A stretch of DNA of 13,194 nt from Mesoaciditogaceae bacterium (GTDB lineage Bacteria; Thermotogota; Thermotogae; Mesoaciditogales; Mesoaciditogaceae). Positions 1 to 6,589 of the stretch are shown here, in pieces; the first letter of the stretch is position 1, and each line of letters starts with the position of its first letter. The translations under genes and the position numbers were made by a program. The stretch spans positions 1 to 13,194 of the forward strand of contig WFSH01000016.1 in the NCBI GenBank assembly GCA_015486145.1, read 5' to 3'. The notes beneath the pieces are model-generated. The model did no database searches and was not told where the DNA came from. It saw only the letters and a program-made list of their open reading frames with translations.

Positions 1-602
1 ACCTGCATGTAAAGGGTGTTTCCACTGTTTCTCGAATAAAAAGATGGGAAGTCGCGTGTTTGGTATCCAACAACTGTCACGCCAAGTGTTTCAAGTACTT
101 CGAGTGTTTTTGGAATATCAAGAATCGATTTCACACCTGCTGATACGACGATCAAAGGTGTTTGAGAAAGTTCAACGAGATCTGCCGATATATCAAAAGT
201 TTCATTTACTCCCCTGTGTACTCCTCCAATACCTCCAGTGGCAAAAACTTTTATTTTCGCGAAGTTGGCGCACATCATTGTGGCGGCCACAGTTGTGGCA
301 CCATCCATCTTTTTTGATACGGCATACGGTAGATCCATTCTGCTGAGCTTTAATATGCCATTTGCTTTTGCCAAATGCTCGATTTCCGACTCACTCAAAC
401 CAACCTTTATTTTTCCGCCCATCACCGCTATGGTGGCGGGAATAGCGCCGTGTTTCCTCACCGTCTTTTCAAGCGAGAGTGCCGTTTCGAGATTTTTGGG
501 ATAAGGCATACCGTGGGATATAATGGTCGACTCAAGTGCAACAACGGGCTGAGAATTTTCCAGTGCTTCTTTCACTTCTTGAGATATTTTTAAAAAATCC
601 AT
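1..602 (-). CDS. psuG: Pseudouridine-5'-phosphate glycosidase, partial (3' end beyond left edge)
   Basis: PsuG cleaves the C-C glycosidic bond of pseudouridine 5'-phosphate, giving uracil and ribose 5-phosphate (the known enzyme is reversible in vitro); it is cytosolic and serves pseudouridine salvage. The first 200 codons are present, read from ATG at 602-600; the family is about 285-310 residues, so roughly a third is missing off the window. Visible family motifs are ALESTIISHGMP (residues 22-33, with Glu24), LKLSRMDLP (84-92, Lys85), TGGIGGVHRG (122-131), TFDISADL (135-142) and SAGVKSILD (154-162). By alignment to the E. coli enzyme, Lys158 matches the lysine that forms the Schiff base with the sugar, and Glu24 and Lys85 match other active-site residues. 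The start A is the last base of the macro-domain gene's TGA stop (TGATG), so translation is probably coupled. The usual partner, a PfkB-type pseudouridine kinase, is not in the window. Identification is firm; the older family name is indigoidine synthase A-like. Confidence 0.95.
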   Translation of the reverse strand, partial: MDFLKISQEVKEALENSQPVVALESTIISHGMPYPKNLETALSLEKTVRKHGAIPATIAVMGGKIKVGLSESEIEHLAKANGILKLSRMDLPYAVSKKMDGATTVAATMMCANFAKIKVFATGGIGGVHRGVNETFDISADLVELSQTPLIVVSAGVKSILDIPKTLEVLETLGVTVVGYQTRDFPSFYSRNSGNTLYMQ

Positions 603-1153
603 CATTCAAACACTTCTCTTGCAGTTTTTTCAAATATGTCGTAATCCTTTTTCGAATACAAACACATTTTTACCAAAGTTAAGCCAGAGGCGTTTTCTTT
701 GAGATAACGCTTTACGGTTTCAAAGAATATTTTGGCACATCTATCCTTTGGGAATCCGTATATCCCCGAACTGACAGCGGGAAATGTTATGCTCTTTAAT
801 TCAAGCTCATCAGCTTTGAAGAGAGAATTGTAAAAAGCGTTGGAAAGTTTTTCATCTTCATTTCCTTCACCCCATACCGGTCCCACTGTGTGTATCACGT
901 ATCGTGCTTTCAAATTTCCACCAGACGTGACTGCCACTTTTCCAGTGGGCACCGGCCCATATTTTTTTACGTACTCTCGAGATTCTTCGTTTATCTTTGG
1001 CCCTCCTGCTCTTGCTATTGCGAATGCGACTCCCCCACCATGGGCGAGGTGGGAATTGGCGGCGTTTACAATCGCATCTGTAGATTCTTTCGTTATGTCG
1101 CATTTGGCTATTTCCACTTTTGTGTTTAGGATTTTAAAGTATTCTTCCTCCAT
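602..1153 (-). CDS. Macro-domain protein (ADP-ribose / O-acetyl-ADP-ribose binding or hydrolysing)
   Basis: A 183-residue, single-domain macro protein that should bind ADP-ribose or derivatives in the cytosol and may hydrolyse O-acetyl-ADP-ribose, ADP-ribose-1''-phosphate or ADP-ribosyl esters. Seen directly: VEIAKCDITKESTDAIVNAAN (split as VEIAKCDIT at 13-21 and VNAAN at 29-33), the glycine-rich loop HGGGVAFAIARAGG (38-51), an RYVIHTVGP strand (84-92), and the phosphate loop PAVSSGIYGFP (125-135). The GGGVA-AIA loop resembles the archaeal Af1521 type more than the MacroD GGGVDGAI type, which is relevant when guessing activity. ATG start with AAGGAG at 1161-1166, seven bases upstream. It sits 39 bp after the aminopeptidase gene and overlaps psuG by one base, so it is probably co-transcribed with both. 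The pairing with psuG suggests turnover of ribosylated nucleotide derivatives, but that is inference. No ADP-ribosyltransferase or sirtuin is visible nearby. The fold is certain; the substrate is not. Confidence 0.92.
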   Translation of the reverse strand: MEEEYFKILNTKVEIAKCDITKESTDAIVNAANSHLAHGGGVAFAIARAGGPKINEESREYVKKYGPVPTGKVAVTSGGNLKARYVIHTVGPVWGEGNEDEKLSNAFYNSLFKADELELKSITFPAVSSGIYGFPKDRCAKIFFETVKRYLKENASGLTLVKMCLYSKKDYDIFEKTAREVFE

Positions 1154-1192
1154 TTAAAAACTCCTTTTTCAATTATAAAAAACTTTTGGCTT

Positions 1193-2527
1193 TCAACGTA
1201 CGAGTGCAACGGAACCCATGGGATCCCACGGAGGAAGCACGATTGGTTTCTTTTTTAGAGCCGCTTTTAACGCATCTGAGAGGTATTTTTTGTTTATCAC
1301 AACCTCGTAAACGTACTCATCAAACCACTTGTCACCCATGACGAAATACCCTTTTTCTCCTATATCTTCTCCCCAACTGTTTTCAACTTTCCATTTCAGC
1401 GGTTTGCCGTCGATCAGATCAACCCCGTTGAGTACCATGGCGTGAGTCATGAGGCTATCACCATAATCCAATCTCTCAGCCTTGTTAAATTTGAACTTCA
1501 CGTCATACACGTTTTCGAAATCGTACAAATCGGTATCGAGTATTCCTTCTTCCCTTTTCATCATTTTTCCAACATCTGAAGCAAACCAAACTGGATTATT
1601 GTCAACAATGGCCTTGACGGTTAAATCTTTAAATTCTTGAAGCTCAACGTTCAAGTACAGAACATCCTTTCCACCTACTACGTTGCCCAAATATTGAACG
1701 GTGTAAGTGGTGAGAAATTTCTTGTCTGGTGTCGGGCAATTTATGAGACTCACCATGTCGTTCAGATCGATGCCCCCATATTCTTTGTAGAATTTTTGAG
1801 GTGTGATGTTTCTTATCCGATGAAAATTGCCATTTTTATCCTTGTATTCGTAGTCAAATTTTTCCGGTGGAACTCCAATGTTTATGGCGAGAATTCGGTA
1901 AATTTCTTCGATCATGTCACGCTTCATTTTTCTCAAAGAATCTTCTTTTTCACCGTCTTTATGTGCTTTTCTTAAAGTCATTGCGTCTTCTCTGAGTTTG
2001 GTCCTGAGCAAGGTGTTCATGATTCGGGAATCACTGGTGTGAAAACTTTCTTTCATCACATCTTTTGGCACTATTCCGTATTTTTCCACCAAATTTGTGA
2101 ACATTCCCCACTGTCCACCATCTCCGACCAATTGCGCAAGTAGCCAAGATACCAACCGTGATTTGAGATCTTCATCGACAGTTTGGATGATGCTTTCAAG
2201 AAAGTAATTCGCCTTTTCGAGTTTGTCCCAAAACATCTCATAACTCTGAGAGAGTTCGAACTGTTCCACGTTTAGTTTTTTAGCGGTGTAATACCTCATG
2301 AAATTAAGTCCGGCGAATATCCAACATCTTCCGCTTTTCTTTTGATTGGTTATCTTCATGCTTTTTATTTCGTTTGAAAAAACGTGATTGTACTTTGAGA
2401 TGAATTCTCTTTTAACAGCCACATCTGTTAAAGAGCTTCCTGAAACGGCATTCATGACAACCAAATTTTTAGGTGAAGATACGAAATCTTTTCTGAATTT
2501 CTCCAGTTCTTCTGTTTTCAGTTCCAA
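1193..2527 (-). CDS. pepC: Aminopeptidase C / bleomycin hydrolase family cysteine peptidase (C1B)
   Basis: A 444-residue cytosolic papain-fold aminopeptidase of the PepC/bleomycin hydrolase family, which normally works as a hexamer with the active sites facing an inner cavity and trims N-terminal residues from peptides. The triad is complete: Gln62 and Cys68 in TNQKKSGRCWIFA (60-72), His362 in LMTHAMVLNGV (359-369), and Asn383 in VENSWGE (381-387). These positions and the length match the lactic-acid-bacteria enzymes closely. The C-terminus WDPMGSVALVR carries the family's C-terminal arm, which projects into the active site and enforces aminopeptidase action; it looks about three residues longer than the common WDPMGALA-type ending. 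No signal peptide is seen. The start is TTG (2527-2525), supported by an exceptional Shine-Dalgarno tract, AAGGAGGAGGA at 2543-2533. The gene lies 33 bp after the exporter gene and 39 bp before the macro-domain gene, consistent with one operon. Function call firm; natural peptide substrates unknown. Confidence 0.95.
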   Translation of the reverse strand: MELKTEELEKFRKDFVSSPKNLVVMNAVSGSSLTDVAVKREFISKYNHVFSNEIKSMKITNQKKSGRCWIFAGLNFMRYYTAKKLNVEQFELSQSYEMFWDKLEKANYFLESIIQTVDEDLKSRLVSWLLAQLVGDGGQWGMFTNLVEKYGIVPKDVMKESFHTSDSRIMNTLLRTKLREDAMTLRKAHKDGEKEDSLRKMKRDMIEEIYRILAINIGVPPEKFDYEYKDKNGNFHRIRNITPQKFYKEYGGIDLNDMVSLINCPTPDKKFLTTYTVQYLGNVVGGKDVLYLNVELQEFKDLTVKAIVDNNPVWFASDVGKMMKREEGILDTDLYDFENVYDVKFKFNKAERLDYGDSLMTHAMVLNGVDLIDGKPLKWKVENSWGEDIGEKGYFVMGDKWFDEYVYEVVINKKYLSDALKAALKKKPIVLPPWDPMGSVALVR

Positions 2528-2532
2528 AATTC

Positions 2533-2543
2533 TCCTCCTCCTT
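2533..2543 (-). promoter_or_regulatory. Strong ribosome binding site deciding the TTG start of the aminopeptidase gene
   Basis: On the minus strand the sequence AAGGAGGAGGA lies just upstream of TTG at 2527-2525. No in-frame ATG gives the conserved N-terminus, so the TTG is the supported start. The repeated GGA units give several registers that can pair with the 16S rRNA tail, which should offset the weak start codon. Confidence 0.7.
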
Positions 2544-2560
2544 CTGTGAGATCAAGTTTT

Positions 2561-4246
2561 TTATTTTTTGTAGCTTTCACCCTTAAATTCCGATTTTCCA
2601 TCCTGTGAATCTGTTTCAAAAGTACTATCGTGCAAGTTGCTTTTAAGCGAAGTGGCATTTTTGATACCTAATCCATCAGATGAGCTCTCCAAAACGATCT
2701 TAGCACTTTTATCCTCTATTGGTATTCTTTTGATCATGATCGCTGCCATTATAGCCCCAAGCGATGCGAACATCGAAATCGTAAAGGCATCAGTTATTGA
2801 TGTGGAAAGCCACTTTGACATGTTGGCAAATACCCCGGTAAGTATGGCGTGAACACTTAGTGGGCTTTTTTCTAAAATTTTGGACTTGTTCATGAGAAAT
2901 TGTGGCGACTTCATCATGGTCAAAAATTGTTTTGGAAGTATGAAGTTCAAGATCTTTGGGAGACCGTTTAATTGGGATGCAAATGAGTTGTTGACTATGG
3001 TTCCCAAAACCGCTGTTCCCACGGTTCCTCCAACACTTCTGAAAAATTGCACAGATGAAAGTGCCAACCCTATGTAGCGTTTGCTTACGGCGCTTTGCAT
3101 GACCACCATTAACATTCCCATGGGAAGTCCCACACCAAGGCCAGTTATGATCATTGCCATGGAAATGTCCCAACTGGATGAATTCACGGCAAATTGAGAC
3201 ATTCTGTACAATCCATACGTCGTCGCTATTGTTCCTATTATGAAAGCCAATTTGTATTTTCCAGTTTTTGAAATGTAAAGTCCGCCTCCTATGCTCATCA
3301 AGACCGCCGCCAGCATCATTGGCATGAGAATCAAACCAGAGTTGGTTGCAGACTTTCCTTGTACCGCTTGAACAAAGAGTGGTAAATAAACGGCGGCAGC
3401 GAAAAGTGAGAATCCTATGATGAAATTCATGATGTTTCCAACTGTGAAGACTTCATTTCTGAAAAGGGACAATTCCAATATAGGCTCTTTCACGCGACGT
3501 TCTGTGAAATAGAAAAAGACAAACAATATTGCCGAAACTATGAAGAGTCCCCATACTTGAGGCTCGTTCCACGTGTGATTTTGAGAGGCAAACGATAGCC
3601 CAAGCAATAGACTCAGCAACATCCCACCGAGCAAAGTGGCACCAAGGTAGTCAATCTTTTCTCCAATTGCATTTTTACCAAGTGTTTTGGGCAGGAAGAA
3701 GTAAGCCATGATGAGTGCTGGAATGCCTATTGGCATGTTGACGTAAAAGACCCAATGCCAACTTATTTTGTCAGTCAAAAAGCCTCCAATGAATGGACCT
3801 ATAACGCTTGAAACCCCAAAGACGGCTCCAAGGAGTCCCTGAAATTTTCCTCGTTCTCGCGCGGTGAAAATGTCACCTATTATTGCAGGCCCAATTGCCA
3901 TGGTCATGGCAGCACCTATTCCCTGAATTGTTCGAGAGCCAATGAGCCAATATATGCTCTGTGAGAGTCCTGCACTCCAAGAAGCACCCATAAAAATCGC
4001 AATACCAACCATGTAGAAATACTTTCTTCCAAACATGTCGGAAAGTTTTCCGAATATCGGAACGAATATGGTGGAGGATAGCATGTAAGCGGTGAAGACC
4101 CAAGCGTAAAGTGACATTCCACCAAGATCGTCTATTATTCTTGGCATGGCAGTACCGACAACTGTCTGATCCATTGATGACATAAAAACAGCCATGAGCA
4201 CCGTTATTAGCGCACCAATGGCCACTTTTCTTTCAACGTTAGGCAT
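2561..4246 (-). CDS. Multidrug-type MFS transporter, DHA2 (EmrB/QacA) family, 14 transmembrane segments
   Basis: A 561-residue inner-membrane exporter of the 14-helix drug:H+ antiporter family. Signature motifs in order: SSMDQTVVGTAMP (23-35, motif D1 in helix 1, Asp26), GKLSDMFGRK (66-75, motif A between helices 2 and 3), GSRTIQGIGAA (103-113, motif B with Arg105), and GVSSVIGPFIGG (144-155, antiporter motif C), followed by WHWVFYVNMPIG (163-174), typical of DHA2 proteins. Repeated hydrophobic stretches continue to about residue 510. Between the last two helices is a long polar segment (about residues 425-480), similar in placement to the large external loop of QacA-type pumps. The last ~50 residues form a hydrophilic tail rich in Ser, Asp, Glu and Lys, presumably cytoplasmic. 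ATG start with GGGAGC upstream. The start overlaps the marR stop by 8 bp, so expression should follow the MarR regulator. The substrate cannot be read from the sequence; toxic organic compounds or a metabolite are both possible. Confidence 0.93.
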   Translation of the reverse strand: MPNVERKVAIGALITVLMAVFMSSMDQTVVGTAMPRIIDDLGGMSLYAWVFTAYMLSSTIFVPIFGKLSDMFGRKYFYMVGIAIFMGASWSAGLSQSIYWLIGSRTIQGIGAAMTMAIGPAIIGDIFTARERGKFQGLLGAVFGVSSVIGPFIGGFLTDKISWHWVFYVNMPIGIPALIMAYFFLPKTLGKNAIGEKIDYLGATLLGGMLLSLLLGLSFASQNHTWNEPQVWGLFIVSAILFVFFYFTERRVKEPILELSLFRNEVFTVGNIMNFIIGFSLFAAAVYLPLFVQAVQGKSATNSGLILMPMMLAAVLMSIGGGLYISKTGKYKLAFIIGTIATTYGLYRMSQFAVNSSSWDISMAMIITGLGVGLPMGMLMVVMQSAVSKRYIGLALSSVQFFRSVGGTVGTAVLGTIVNNSFASQLNGLPKILNFILPKQFLTMMKSPQFLMNKSKILEKSPLSVHAILTGVFANMSKWLSTSITDAFTISMFASLGAIMAAIMIKRIPIEDKSAKIVLESSSDGLGIKNATSLKSNLHDSTFETDSQDGKSEFKGESYKK

Positions 4247-4691
4247 TTTTATTTGCTCCCTCCAATTTTTCTGCGATTTGCTCTATCGTTTCAAAAGCCT
4301 CAAACAATTTCCCTTTTTCCTCGTCTGTCAAGATCTTTAGCTTTTGGTGCATAAATGATTCCGCTATTTTGGTAATTTCATCAATTCGATTTTCTCCCTT
4401 TTTTGTCAATCTCACCTTTACCACGCGTCTATCTTTTTCAGAACGTTTTCTTTCAATATATCCGCTTTTTACCAAAAGATCAACCGACTCACTCAGAGTG
4501 CTTTTTTTTAGGCCTGAGTGAGATTCAAGTTCAGACATTTTCAAACTTTTACCGTTTGATCTATATCTGAGTCCAAACAGTATTAGAAGGACGGCTTTGG
4601 AAAAACCAAATTGAGAATAGTCGAAGTTTTTGAAAATTTGTTTCAAGAGCTTTGGATAGGACGTGAATAGGATCGTCAAATCGTCTTTCAA
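4239..4691 (-). CDS. MarR-family transcriptional regulator
   Basis: A 150-residue winged-helix regulator of the MarR family, expected to act as a dimeric repressor relieved by a small ligand. The domain is visible as helix-turn-helix SELESHSGLKKSTLSESVD (53-71), with recognition helix around 62-75, followed by the wing GYIERKRSEKDRRVVKVRLT (77-96). Its DRR (87-89) is the family's conserved wing motif. N-terminal (about 1-45) and C-terminal (about 100-145) helices would form the dimer interface. The supported start is TTG at 4691-4689, preceded by AAAGGAGG at 4710-4703 with a longish spacer; no in-frame ATG is better placed. It is the first gene of the minus-strand run and overlaps the exporter gene by 8 bp, the classic layout of a regulator controlling its own efflux pump. 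A palindrome around its own -10 box (4735-4760) is the likely operator. The ligand is unknown. Confidence 0.93.
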   Translation of the reverse strand: MKDDLTILFTSYPKLLKQIFKNFDYSQFGFSKAVLLILFGLRYRSNGKSLKMSELESHSGLKKSTLSESVDLLVKSGYIERKRSEKDRRVVKVRLTKKGENRIDEITKIAESFMHQKLKILTDEEKGKLFEAFETIEQIAEKLEGANKNA

Positions 4692-4734
4692 GTGTTAAAA
4701 AACCTCCTTTCTGGAGCCATAAATATATCTTTTT

Positions 4735-4760
4735 AGAATAGTTCATTATAGAACTATTCT
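4735..4760 (-). promoter_or_regulatory. marR promoter -10 box inside a perfect inverted repeat (candidate MarR operator)
   Basis: AGAATAGTTC (4735-4744) and GAACTATTCT (4751-4760) are perfect reverse complements separated by six bases. Read on the minus strand, the spacer (4750-4745) is TATAAT, the consensus -10 box, placed about 55 bases before the marR start. The matching -35 region (about 4768-4776) is weak. A further copy of the half-site core AGAACTATT lies just upstream, at 4765-4773, in direct orientation to 4750-4758. A repressor bound here would sit directly on the -10 element. The repeat is seen directly; assigning it to the adjacent MarR protein is inference from family behaviour. 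Confidence 0.75.
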
Positions 4761-4764
4761 TTTA

Positions 4765-4773
4765 AGAACTATT
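4765..4773. repeat. Extra half-site AGAACTATT next to the marR palindrome
   Basis: Nine bases identical to 4750-4758 (the right arm of the palindrome plus one base) and in the same orientation, 15 bp away. It falls over the expected -35 region of the marR promoter, so it could be a secondary binding half-site that extends repressor coverage. Confidence 0.5.
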
Positions 4774-4857
4774 TAAGATGTGTTTGCAGATTGGGAGAAA
4801 ACCTCGAAAATAGGTCGTGAAGGGAAAAATTCGAATTTGTGTTACCCGGATTTTGTG

Positions 4858-4883
4858 GTATCATTACTACAATAATGGTATAC
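4858..4883. repeat. Imperfect inverted repeat upstream of the molybdenum hydroxylase promoter
   Basis: CATTA (4862-4866) and TAATG (4873-4877) form a 5-bp inverted repeat with a 6-bp spacer. GTAT on the left (4858-4861) and ATAC on the right (4880-4883) extend it with a two-base offset. TGGTAT also occurs twice as a direct repeat (4856-4861, 4876-4881). It lies immediately before the candidate -35 box and could be an activator or repressor site for the hydroxylase operon. The symmetry is weak, so confidence is low. Confidence 0.3.
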
Positions 4884-4884
4884 T

Positions 4885-4913
4885 TTTACAAATAATACGT
4901 TTGGCTATAAAAT
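4885..4913 (+). promoter_or_regulatory. Candidate promoter of the molybdenum hydroxylase operon
   Basis: TTTACA (4885-4890) is a good -35 match. TAAAAT (4908-4913) follows with a 17-bp spacer; the overlapping TATAAA (4906-4911) would give a 15-bp spacer. Transcription would begin near 4920, leaving a very short leader before the TTG start at 4938, so a riboswitch in the leader is unlikely. This is the only convincing plus-strand promoter I see in the divergent gap. Confidence 0.5.
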
Positions 4914-4937
4914 TGAAAAACAGAAGGTGGTGTACAA

Positions 4938-5771
4938 TTGAGTTTTACTTTTGTAGCGCCAGACACCGAAAAAGAACTGAAAGCACAGCTTTCTGAAGCG
5001 GGTTCTTTTTTGATGACGGGCGGAACAGATCTTTTGGTTAAGGTGAGAATTGGAAAGATAAAACCCCAAAAAATTGTCAGCACGTTAAAAGTACCAACAC
5101 TCCATTTTTTAGAAAATAAAGTTGATGAGCTTGTTGTTGGGGCAACGATCTCGTATTCTGAGTTGCTGGATTTCAAGCCTTTAAAGAAAGATTTACCCAT
5201 CCTCTATGATGCAATTTTTACCGTCGGATCTCCTCAAATAAGAAACCGCGGTACCTTGACGGGAAATGTTGTCAACGCATCTCCAGCGGGTGATGGACTT
5301 CTTGCACTTTATCTTCTAAATGCCACTGTGGAAGTCTCCGATGGTAGTGTCATTCCGATTGAAAAATTCGTAATTGGACCAGGCAAAACCATTCTACCAG
5401 AGAGAGAATATGTAAGGGCCATTCACATTCCCAAATATAATTGGAATGTTCATTATTTTGAAAAAGTCGGACAACGTAACTCCATGACCATATCGGTTGC
5501 GAGTGTGGGTTGGCTGATACGTTGTAGAAACGGTGCGATCGAAAAATTTAGAATTGCTTATGGTTCAGTTGCTCCAACTGTTTTGAGACTCAAAGAGATT
5601 GAGAGATTCGCGGAAGGAAAAACCATCGACGAAAATTTTGTACATACGGTCTCTGAAATGGTAAAGAAAAGTGTCAAGCCCATTGATGACGTCAGGGGCA
5701 GTGCAAAATATCGAAAAACACTCTGTGCCAACCTTGTGTATCGAATGATTGAAAGGAGAACAAAATGTTAG
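4938..5771 (+). CDS. Molybdenum hydroxylase FAD-binding subunit (CoxM/CutM/XdhB type), first copy
   Basis: The 277-residue medium subunit of a xanthine dehydrogenase / CO dehydrogenase-family enzyme. It should bind FAD and pass electrons from the [2Fe-2S] subunit to the final acceptor. Both FAD-pyrophosphate motifs are intact: MTGGTDLLVKVRIGK (26-40, with GGTD at 28-31) and IRNRGTLTGNVVNASPAGD (101-119). FVIGPGKTILPEREYV follows, as expected, and the C-terminal domain ends with the family's DVRGSAKYRKTL segment. There are no cysteine clusters of the 4-hydroxybenzoyl-CoA reductase type. The start is TTG at 4938-4940 with AAGGTGG at 4924-4930, seven bases away. It is the first gene of a four-gene operon; its end overlaps the next gene by 7 bp (ATG inside the TAG-terminated tail). 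The next gene is a diverged copy of the same family, making this the better candidate for the functional flavoprotein. Confidence 0.92.
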   Translation: MSFTFVAPDTEKELKAQLSEAGSFLMTGGTDLLVKVRIGKIKPQKIVSTLKVPTLHFLENKVDELVVGATISYSELLDFKPLKKDLPILYDAIFTVGSPQIRNRGTLTGNVVNASPAGDGLLALYLLNATVEVSDGSVIPIEKFVIGPGKTILPEREYVRAIHIPKYNWNVHYFEKVGQRNSMTISVASVGWLIRCRNGAIEKFRIAYGSVAPTVLRLKEIERFAEGKTIDENFVHTVSEMVKKSVKPIDDVRGSAKYRKTLCANLVYRMIERRTKC

Positions 5772-6589
5772 AAGTAAAGGAATACTTAAAACCTAAAACC
5801 GTTGAAGAAGCGTATGAACTTGGAATTCTTCCAAACTCGCTTTATGTCAGCGGAGGTTTGATAGCAGCGCAGTTAAAAATCTCACATCTTGAACGTCTCA
5901 TCGATCTCAAAAGCCTTAAGATGGATGAGATCGAAGAGGGAGAATTTGTAAAAATTGGTGCAAATACAAAATTGGCAGCTTTTATGAAAAACCCAACATT
6001 GTCAAAATTAAACAACGGTTTTTTGGAAAAGTCAGCAAGGGAAATAGGGAGTACACAGATCAGGAATATGGCAACTGTTGGAGGTTCGATGGCTTTCAAG
6101 CTTGGGTGGTCAGATGTGATAACTATTTTTATGACGATGAAATCTCAAATTGAATTTTATGACGGTGGTTTTCAAAGAGTGCCGTTGGAAAACTACATAA
6201 AAAACGGGAAGCGGACTCAAATTGTGACGGCCGTTTACCTGCCCAAAAGTACTCATTTTATGGCTTTTGAAAAGTTTGCAAAATCCACTTTTGACATAGC
6301 AACTCTCAATCTTGGCGCCGCCATCTTGTTGGAAAATGGAGTGGTAAAGGATGCAACCATAGTGGTGGGTTCAAGGCCTATGATTTCTGAAAGAATAAGA
6401 GAAGTCGAGGAGTTCTTAAAAGGTAAAGAACTCTCAAACTCTATAGAAGAAGCCGCTAAATTAATTGAAAAGGTCGTAAAAGTGGGAACCGATATGAGGG
6501 CAAGTGCTGAGTACAGGAAAGTATTGGCAGGAGCTCTTCTTAAAAAGGCAATGAGGAGGATTTACCATGAGAGTGGAATTCAAAGTTAA
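5765..6589 (+). CDS. Second FAD-subunit paralogue of the molybdenum hydroxylase, FAD motifs degenerate
   Basis: A 274-residue protein of the same fold as the preceding subunit: N-terminal FAD_binding_5-like region, then a CoxM-type C-terminal domain ending with DMRASAEYRKVLAGALLKK, which aligns with the first copy. The FAD motifs are altered. The first reads VSGGLIAAQLK (28-38), lacking GGTD. The second begins conventionally as IRNMATVGGSMA (99-110) but continues FKLGWSD (111-117), where the first copy has NASPAGD and the family Asn after GG is Ser. FAD may therefore be bound differently, weakly or not at all, and the protein may be structural, carry a different cofactor, or serve another electron acceptor. 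It keeps a full-length, uninterrupted reading frame and conserved scaffold residues, so it does not look like a pseudogene. It overlaps the upstream gene by 7 bp and the [2Fe-2S] gene by 23 bp. Most enzymes of this family need only one such subunit. Confidence 0.85.
   Translation: MLEVKEYLKPKTVEEAYELGILPNSLYVSGGLIAAQLKISHLERLIDLKSLKMDEIEEGEFVKIGANTKLAAFMKNPTLSKLNNGFLEKSAREIGSTQIRNMATVGGSMAFKLGWSDVITIFMTMKSQIEFYDGGFQRVPLENYIKNGKRTQIVTAVYLPKSTHFMAFEKFAKSTFDIATLNLGAAILLENGVVKDATIVVGSRPMISERIREVEEFLKGKELSNSIEEAAKLIEKVVKVGTDMRASAEYRKVLAGALLKKAMRRIYHESGIQS

Noticed and set aside
44..593. Plus-strand open frames over the first 600 bases
   Set aside because: They are antisense to psuG, whose minus-strand translation carries unmistakable family motifs throughout.
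1637..1975. 112-codon plus-strand open frame inside the aminopeptidase gene
   Set aside because: Hydrophobic low-information translation, antisense to conserved coding sequence, no ribosome binding site of note.
4808..4816. Short ACCT/AGGT inverted repeat near 4801-4815
   Set aside because: Arms of only four bases are expected by chance in a gap of this size.
4780..4937. Riboswitch or small RNA upstream of the hydroxylase operon
   Set aside because: The candidate promoter sits very close to the start codon, leaving a leader of under 20 bases, and I see no purine- or molybdenum-cofactor-riboswitch-like structure.
5765..6589. Second FAD subunit as a pseudogene
   Set aside because: The frame is full length, uninterrupted, overlaps both neighbours and keeps scaffold residues of the family; only the FAD motifs differ.
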